A stretch of DNA of 64,000 nucleotides from Paralithodes platypus. Lineage: Eukaryota; Arthropoda; Malacostraca; Decapoda; Lithodidae. This document shows, one piece after another, positions 60,201 to 64,000 of this stretch. Location: positions 56,725,197 to 56,789,196 of the forward strand of contig CM064502.1 of NCBI GenBank assembly GCA_032716605.1. Direction: 5' to 3'. The position numbers were made by a program, and so were the translations under genes. Numbering within the stretch: the first letter of the stretch is position 1; each line of letters opens with the position of its first letter. The notes beneath the pieces are model-generated. The model searched no databases. It saw only the letters and a list, made by a program, of their open reading frames with translations, and was not told where the DNA came from.

Positions 60201-62997
60201 AAATATATAAGTAAAAGGAACAGTCAGAGTAAGCTATGGGTATGGCAGAGATCGCTCAGTTCTCACTCTGATGGTGGTGGTAGAGGTACTTACGTGTATA
60301 GGACACAGCTGTGTTCTTGTATGGTAGTGTTACCCAGGACGATAGATTCCCTTATCCTCACACCAGCACCAATCACAGCGTTCTTACCAACACTCACGTT
60401 GGGACCAAGCTGAAACGGTTACATCAGTTAGTTAACATATTCAGTACCGGTGATGTACATTTTATTATGTATGTATATACTCCATAGCTGGGGGTGTCTG
60501 ACTCAAGACAGAGCTCAAACAGAAACCACAAAATAATATACAAATGAAAATTCACACATATCTAAATTGCACAGGAGACCATGGCCCATTTGGGGTCCCC
60601 AGCAAAAGATTCTGGCAATTATTAGAAGATTTCATTTAGCTTAGGAAGGACCTCTTGGTCCTTGGGAGGAAACTAAAGAAAATAACAAATATAAAAATGA
60701 TACATTAACCCACTGAGCCCCAGCGACGCAAACAGTGCGTCGGTAATGTATGTAACGCTAAACCCCAGCGACGCAGACATCTGCGTTAGTGTCACTCCGG
60801 TCCTATGGCACCTAGAGGGCTCAGATTTGTATGGGAACTGTGTAAGTATCCCACGCACCCATGCCGATGGTTGAAAACTCTCAAAGTCCAACCGCGTGCG
60901 CGTGAGCGCGCAAAAACATGTTTTTTTGTTGGAAATTGTCTTCAATTTTTTACTCTTTTAAAATAGTTTTCGGGGGCTCTGTAGGACCATTTTTTGAGGT
61001 TTTTGATCGTTTTTTTTGTGGTTTTTCCTTCATTCCTAACCCATTCGCTATTGTTTCTGGAATAAAAACAAATTTAAGAATCAGCCGGTTCTGGGTGGTA
61101 CATTTATAAATATTTAGCTGGTAGCCTACTCAGCGGGTTAAATACAGTAAGGAAAGATTTAATTTAATTAGGAGTTATTGGTGTTAACAATGATATTAGT
61201 TAACAGCACAGTCTTACCAAGGCAGAAGAGTGGACAGAGGCGGACGGGTGGATATACACGTCCCCGATGATGGAAGGTTTGTCCGGACCGTTAAGAGTCA
61301 GACGGTCTTTCTTGGTGGTGTGGTATAGTTGTAGATAATGACGGTTGGCATATATGGCCGACCCAGCTGTCTTGATCTGTGACCACCATCGGTCTGTTGT
61401 ATACACGTACGCCTGTCCAGTACCTGTAGTGGACGGATAAAGTTTGTTTCTAGTTTGTTCCCTAGACCTCTACCAAGCTTAAAATAACACCTCCAAGACT
61501 CCCCTTGGAGATAAATTTGTACATTTTTCAGCCGGTTCCTCTTATTTTTGTTATTACTTATCTCCTACGTAGTTGAGGCTTCTCAGGATAAATACCTCAA
61601 CATATAGGTTAAGCATTATTGAATTATAAATTGTACCAGTGTGACCATTTGAACCTAGTGAAATAGTTTTTTTTGTATATACTGTATATATACAGATCAT
61701 AGTCACCTATAGGTAGCGCCAACGAACTTGACAATTAATATTGACCCCTTAACTTCTCATAACTCAAAATTAATGAAAGCAATCAAGCTGATATTTCCAT
61801 CATTTGGGAAGAACCCACCAGGAAACAGGTGTGGATATTTACAGTCAGTTTGCTCTAGGCCTTTTTGAGTTAAGAGAAGTTAAGGGGTCAAGATTATTGT
61901 AAAGTTCGTTGGCGCTACCTATAATTATTTTTTGTTATCTCTAAGTACAAGTAAGACCTGCTATAATACCTGCTATGGGCATGAGGATATCTTGTTCTAG
62001 TCGGATACTCTCTGTCCACTCCCCACCTTCACAACTATAGAAGTCCTCTCGGGAGTGGAATATTTCCCCCACCCTCTTGAAGACATCCGGGGAACAGATA
62101 TACACTCCACAGTTGATGAGGTTGGACACGAAGGTTGATGGTTTCTCTACGTAGTGAAGGATCTGGTGAGTCTCTTTGTCCTCAACTGTGGGAGGGGGAT
62201 ACAAATTATTATACAGATGACCTAGATGTCTGTGAATTTGTGTTTTGTGTGTTCATTGTTTATTCTTTTGTGTTGTGTTCGGGCTCTGTCTCGAGTCGGC
62301 ACCCCCAGATATAAAAAAAAAAAAAAAAAAAAGGGGGAATGGGCCTGAGTAAATAGATAGATAGATAGATGATACCAGTATGGTAGGCCTATTATAATAA
62401 TTTATTAACTAATAAGAAACTATATATCTTTCATAGAAGTATTGCACCTATAATCCATTTCTTTTCAACTGATGGGAGTTCCCATCAACATTTCTCAGTT
62501 ATTTTAAAGATTGTGTAGTGAAATATGGTGTTAATTATATAAACATGGTCTTCATATGATGCAGAGACATAGTATTTTCATATTTTCCATCAAATATAGA
62601 GAAATTAGCTGCTAAGGGATTCAACTTATCGCCAGTTGAAAAGGAACCGGATATAGTTCTCAAGACAAATTAGTAGATGTCAGACTTACACTATACAGGT
62701 ATGAGAAAAAACTATCAAACATTGTCATAAAATGTTCTCGCGTGACATTGCCTTTGGTGTAACTGACCTATACAACCATACATAGTAGACTGGTGCCTGG
62801 TAGCCTCAGTACCCATGATGGTTATAAGTGATGGTGTAGGAAGACTGGTGTGGAAGTCTAACATCTGTTGTAGTGGGAAGTCACCACACACATCACCATT
62901 CAAAACAAAGAAAGCATCAGGGTTGCCGGAGCTGATCTGGTCACGGAAGTGGTAGATGCCTCCTGCAGTACCCAGGGCCTGGTACTCCTGTAGGTAC
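48132..62997 (-). CDS. GMPPA: Mannose-1-phosphate guanylyltransferase regulatory subunit alpha (gene, 5' end outside window)
   Basis: GMPPA pairs with the catalytic GMPPB in the cytosol and restrains GDP-mannose synthesis, the donor for N-glycans and GPI anchors. Exons in order, minus strand: 62997-62768, 62185-61970, 61423-61218, 60409-60294, 56337-56189, then one of two last exons, 54262-54162 or 48232-48132. All junction phases agree and give about 339 residues. The start (~80 residues including the GG..TRFRPL nucleotide motif) lies beyond 64000. Alpha-type features: [46 protein letters not shown], the left-handed beta-helix repeats, and the long loop [18 protein letters not shown], which GMPPB lacks. 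That loop reaches the GMPPB active site in the human complex. Confidence 0.93.
48700..49830 (+). pseudogene. LINE Z, decayed copy
   Basis: Broken plus frames read [18 protein letters not shown], a [11 protein letters not shown] in place of [49 protein letters not shown], and [19 protein letters not shown]. The catalytic Asp is changed to Glu. A tRNA-like piece interrupts it near 49010-49125. Confidence 0.75.
49010..49125 (-). repeat. tRNA-like piece
   Basis: Minus strand: GCAGGTGTAGTGACTAGCGT (A-box region) and GGCCCAGGATCGCGCCCACG (B-box region). It is inserted in the LINE Z relic. It could be a SINE head; no tail is defined. Confidence 0.4.
49829..51917. mobile_element. MITE family 4 copy interrupted by LINE J
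   Basis: The halves 49829-49992 and 51809-51917 correspond to the reversed 37300-37609 element. TTAACCCTCGGAATCCGGG opens it and CCCCGGATTTAGCGGGTTAA closes it. The uninterrupted copy shows the empty site (CTCTAGGTAGTCTCAATCAG in reverse). Confidence 0.85.
49994..51808 (-). mobile_element. Jockey-like LINE J, near-intact RT
   Basis: Minus frames read from [20 protein letters not shown] through [58 protein letters not shown] and the catalytic [13 protein letters not shown], with one stop after SWTGEH at about 50949, then the C-terminal half with a small deletion near 50280. Tail (GTT)n. CTAGGTGGT (49985-49993 and 51808-51816) is the target duplication. Confidence 0.9.
51918..52887. other. Stretch between the GMPPA last exons, nothing recognised
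   Basis: AT-rich, with one GC-rich patch near 51970-52010 and a poly(T) run near 52362. No coding frame or element end is recognised. Confidence 0.5.
52888..53413 (+). mobile_element. SINE-J, full length, single 5' monomer
   Basis: Starts GGCGGGTGCCCAACCCCGAA and ends GGCTGTTCGGCCAGGCAGCT-TGGGGA(AAC)n. ACTGTAG lies on both sides (52881-52887 and 53414-53420). The copy at 30092-30651 has three 5' monomers. Confidence 0.82.
53555..53740 (+). pseudogene. RTE-like LINE 3' end fragment
   Basis: GACTAAGAGGGTGTACGAGA, AGGTGGAGGGACAGAGG and GGGCGTCGACTGACTGGGGA, then GGCAATAGATAGATAT. It is the last ~180 bases of the family at 36254-37185. Confidence 0.8.
54162..54262 (-). CDS. GMPPA: GMPPA last exon, proximal version
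   Basis: GT completes the Gly codon, then 32 residues, [20 protein letters not shown] to STKNEIIL, and TGA. Acceptor TTTACTTCAG|GT has a short pyrimidine tract. AATAAA on the minus strand at 53917-53922 may serve as its poly(A) signal. It lacks the Cys that opens the human and the distal C-terminus and is the more diverged of the two. Confidence 0.85.
55120..55500 (-). pseudogene. LINE C-terminal domain fragment
   Basis: A minus frame of 114 codons reads [40 protein letters not shown] and [20 protein letters not shown]. Sequences with RLFN.LP and VPDEP close the polyprotein of some jockey/CR1-group LINEs. The RT is missing. It lies in the intron between exon E and the proximal last exon. Confidence 0.65.
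55838..55935 (+). pseudogene. RTE-like LINE 3' terminus
   Basis: GGCGTCGACTCACTGGGGAC, GGTACATGGGGGTGTTTTGT and CGGCGTCAGGCGATAGATAG, the last ~100 bases of the RTE-like family. Confidence 0.75.
55999..56168. mobile_element. MITE-M (TA type), 20 nt from exon E donor
   Basis: TA-TAGGTCTCCCTCGATTTACG to GAGAGAGACATG-TA, matching 23699-23881 in inverted ends and interior (GGACCAGCCAAAACCCAAAC). Confidence 0.78.
56189..56337 (-). CDS. GMPPA: GMPPA exon E (C-loop)
   Basis: Reads [20 protein letters not shown] through [10 protein letters not shown]. It holds the alpha-specific loop [15 protein letters not shown]. Acceptor TTACAG|AGT, donor CTAG|GTAAGA, ending after one base of a Gly codon. This is the branch point for the two last exons. 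A MITE-M copy ends 20 bases past the donor. Confidence 0.95.
56395..56520 (-). repeat. SINE-b, reversed, before exon E
   Basis: The minus strand reads TTGGTGGTGTAATGGTTAAG and CCGGGTTCGAATCCTGG followed by GATCACATATGCTTTCATTA. It lies about 60 bases upstream of exon E. Confidence 0.78.
56690..58710 (+). mobile_element. LINE Z: RT followed by a PHD-like zinc finger
   Basis: Broken frames upstream give [20 protein letters not shown]. Then [69 protein letters not shown], a frameshift near 57400-57475, [34 protein letters not shown] and the catalytic [15 protein letters not shown]. It is followed by [22 protein letters not shown] and FECIVCKGE, a Cys/His pattern like a PHD or FYVE finger. A stop at 58156-58158 precedes [40 protein letters not shown] and [13 protein letters not shown]. 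The family is RTE-related by its RT; I do not know its name. Confidence 0.82.
58740..59165. mobile_element. Probable TA-type element, one clear end
   Basis: The right end reads, reversed, TACAGTAAACCCCCGCTAAC-TCGGA, a form common at mariner/pogo-like ends. The left has GGGGGAGACCACTTCCGAGA. CCGAGAAG and GTCCGA motifs recur at both sides. The left border is unclear. Confidence 0.45.
59165..59400 (-). repeat. SINE-C, reversed copy
   Basis: CTATCTATCTATATGCTCAG (tail), GGCCCAATCCCAACTTTT, GGTGGCCGCCTCAAGACAGA and AACAAACAGACAAAACACAA. It is the reverse of the copy at 62228-62371 with an expanded T-rich linker. Confidence 0.72.
59473..59848 (+). mobile_element. MITE family 1, complete copy
   Basis: TTAA-GGGGGGATGGGCCGG (59473) to CGGCCCATCTCCCC-TTAA (59845-59848), the clearest copy of the family. 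A SINE-J tail follows after 13 bases. Confidence 0.9.
59862..60272 (-). mobile_element. SINE-J, 5'-truncated, 20 nt from exon D
   Basis: (GTT)n tail, then the reversed SINE-J body up to CAGTTCTCACTCTGATGG. GGTGGTGGT lies on both sides (about 59857 and 60273). Exon D ends at 60294. Confidence 0.8.
60294..60409 (-). CDS. GMPPA: GMPPA exon D
   Basis: Reads [20 protein letters not shown] to HSCVLYT, hexapeptide repeats of the beta-helix. Acceptor GTTTCAG|CTT, donor ACAC|GTAAGT. A SINE-J copy begins about 20 bases past the donor. Confidence 0.95.
60430..60600 (-). repeat. MITE-2 and SINE-C traces
   Basis: TTCAGTACCGGTGATGTACA (family 2 start) and CATAGCTGGGGGTGTCTGAC-TCAAGACAGAGC (SINE-C core, reversed), both incomplete. 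Confidence 0.5.
60705..61141. mobile_element. MITE family 5 (TTAA)
   Basis: TTAACCCACTGAGCCCCAGC at the left and, reversed, TTAACCCGCTGAGTAGGC at the right. The left part has two copies of CCCCAGCGACGCA and is much more GC-rich than the rest. No coding frame. Confidence 0.8.
61218..61423 (-). CDS. GMPPA: GMPPA exon C
   Basis: Reads [20 protein letters not shown] to SASVHSSAL, joining the transferase domain ([15 protein letters not shown]) to the beta-helix ([12 protein letters not shown]). Acceptor CACTACAG|GT, donor TTG|GTAAGA, phase 0. Confidence 0.95.
61440..61530 (-). repeat. MITE-1 fragment
   Basis: GTTCCCTAGACCTCTACCAA, CTTGGAGATAAATTTGTACA and CAGCCGGTTCCTC match the far part of MITE 1. 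Both ends are missing. Confidence 0.6.
61708..61923. mobile_element. MITE with ~60-bp inverted arms, TATAGGTAGCGCC ends
   Basis: TATAGGTAGCGCCAACGAAC at the left and its reverse at the right (GTTCGTTGGCGCTACCTATA). The arms pair for about 60 bases, including CCCCTTAACTTCTC. The middle resembles the MITE at 23101-23312. Confidence 0.82.
61970..62185 (-). CDS. GMPPA: GMPPA exon B
   Basis: Reads [20 protein letters not shown] to [12 protein letters not shown], the end of the nucleotidyltransferase fold. Acceptor CTCCCACAG|TT. The donor is GCAG|GTATTA. A second GCAG|GTCTTA lies 12 bases on and would add four residues in frame, so tandem donors are possible. Confidence 0.93.
62228..62371 (+). repeat. 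SINE-C, best copy, (GATA)n tail
   Basis: TGTCTGTGAATTTGTGTTTT, GTTCGGGCTCTGTCTCGAGT, CGGCACCCCCAGATAT, an A-run, GGGAATGGGCCTGAGTAAAT and (AGAT)n. GTTCGGGCTC may be a relic of a Pol III B box. Pieces occur at 20395, 31700, 34265, 34822, 43998 and 60475. Confidence 0.72.
62372..62767. other. GMPPA intron stretch, nothing recognised
   Basis: AT-rich intron between exons A and B with no clear element. Confidence 0.5.
62768..62997 (-). CDS. GMPPA: GMPPA exon A (first in window)
   Basis: Starts with the last base of an Arg codon, then [18 protein letters not shown] through [10 protein letters not shown]. It contains [14 protein letters not shown], the acidic sugar-nucleotide site of the fold. 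Acceptor TTGTTGCAG|G, donor ATAG|GTCAGT, ending after one base of a Val codon. The preceding exon is outside the window. Confidence 0.93.
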
Positions 62998-63000
62998 CTG

Positions 63001-63725
63001 CAACAAAAATATCAAAAAGTTAAATATGTGGAACAATATATACCGTAGGTTACCGATATAATAAAGTTAATATTCATATGCCTATTATATTATTAACCAC
63101 TTCTGTACGGTACCTGTCATATGACGGGCGCCATTTTGAGGCTATTATGAGGTCTGAGAGAGAGAGGCCAGCTGTTGGAAGGAGCGTAGGGGGGGCTCCA
63201 TCCGTCACAGGCAGGTGGGGGCCACACACTGAGCTCTGAGACAAAGCTAGTTCACTCATGTGCAGCATTACACATGGCATATAACATCAAAAATTGTAAA
63301 AAAAATCCGATTTTGGCCTTCGTTTGCAAGATAACCAGATGTCGTACAGGGATAAGTCAGGTGTCACTGGAAAGCTCTATCATTGTAATTTCATGGATGT
63401 ATATATAATTGTATTAGGCTCTGGCTCGTGCTTATGCATGAAAAAGAACATGGAATGAAGGTAATTTCGGGCAATTATGCCCGCACTGAAGGAGTTAATA
63501 GCAAAAAATTAACTACATCTTCAAACCATTTTGTGAGGAGCACTCGGCCTTTAAAAATGTATGTACGGTACTGTAAACATCTTGGACAACTTACTTCCCC
63601 CAAGGAAATAGCTAAACAATGGTCATGGCAAAATACCTCTACAGTAAATACCTCTACAGTAAGTTTAATTTGTTAGTAATTTATAGTCTTCTTCCAATTA
63701 TTTAGCTTGGCAACTTAAGAGTATA
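63001..63725. other. GMPPA intron stretch, no further exon found
   Basis: I searched the minus strand for the missing N-terminal GMPPA sequence and found none, so the next exon lies past 64000. One family-2-like end (ACTTCTGTACGGTACCTGTC) is near 63099. Confidence 0.5.
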
Positions 63726-63960
63726 TTAACCCCTTCAGACTCATATGATGCAGAGATTGCCAGATTAGCAATAAGAAATAGAGTTCTCTCACTCTTATAA
63801 TTACCTCTCCAAAATTAGTTTTCTGCCCACAGCTAACTCAAAGACAACTGCAGAGGTTGAAGTAACTAAACTAAAGGTTTTTAAATACCCCTGATGGTAA
63901 CAAAGGTTTTAAAGTATCCCTAATAGGCTCAAAATTGCATCATATGTCGGAGAGGGTTAA
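63726..63960. mobile_element. MITE family 3 (TTAA), second copy
   Basis: TTAACCCCTTCAGACTCATA to GTCGGAGAGGGTTAA, almost the same as 29613-29849 except at the ends. Confidence 0.87.
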
Positions 63961-64000
63961 GATACTGTTACAATATAAACTATACAATGAAATTTAGTAT

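Noticed and set aside
63074..63280. Upstream GMPPA exon
   Set aside because: The translated sequence does not resemble the missing N-terminal region and the flanking splice signals do not fit.

Overview
This is animal nuclear DNA: two genes with spliced introns (GT-AG, plus one GC-AG) sit in a dense, nested bed of transposons. TTAGG tandem motifs (4432-4451, and short runs near 7370 and 10757) and the mix of CR1-, RTE- and jockey-like LINEs suggest an arthropod. A crustacean, perhaps a decapod, is my inference. No rRNA, CRISPR, operon or prokaryotic signal is seen.

Gene 1, plus strand, 5935-45687: a complete mitochondrial aldehyde dehydrogenase of the ALDH2 type. Ten exons join without a break into about 520 residues, with a presequence, the NAD-site Asn and Lys, the general-base Glu and the catalytic Cys. 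Intron 1 alone is 14.5 kb. Intron 6 needs a GC donor. Intron 9 holds a 69-nt in-frame candidate cassette exon.

Gene 2, minus strand, from beyond the right edge to 48132: GMPPA, the regulatory alpha subunit of GDP-mannose pyrophosphorylase. Its first ~80 residues lie outside the window. It has two alternative last exons of identical length and phase (54162-54262 and 48132-48232). Each encodes a full 32-residue C-terminus, and they agree at about 20 of 32 positions. This is the most interesting finding. The two genes converge tail to tail with about 2.4 kb between the stop codons.

Layout: 1-500 purine satellite; 0.5-5.9 kb gene-free with a CR1-like LINE and an RT relic; 5.9-20.5 kb intron 1, with LINE pieces, a hAT element (12506-17015) carrying a nested RTE LINE and a perfect 164-bp-arm palindrome at its left end; 20.6-45.7 kb remaining ALDH exons among a TA-flanked transposon (24453-26369), jockey-like LINEs, CR1- and RTE-like LINEs, SINEs and MITEs; 45.7-48.1 kb intergenic; 48.1-63 kb GMPPA with its own load of LINEs, SINEs and MITEs; 63-64 kb GMPPA intron.

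Three things recur across the transposons. Many short elements have TTAA ends (at least five families). A jockey-like LINE and a ~530-bp SINE-like element share the same 3' end and (AAC)n tail. Several elements end about 20-30 nt from a splice site, so the exons appear trimmed to the minimum flanking sequence that tolerates insertion.
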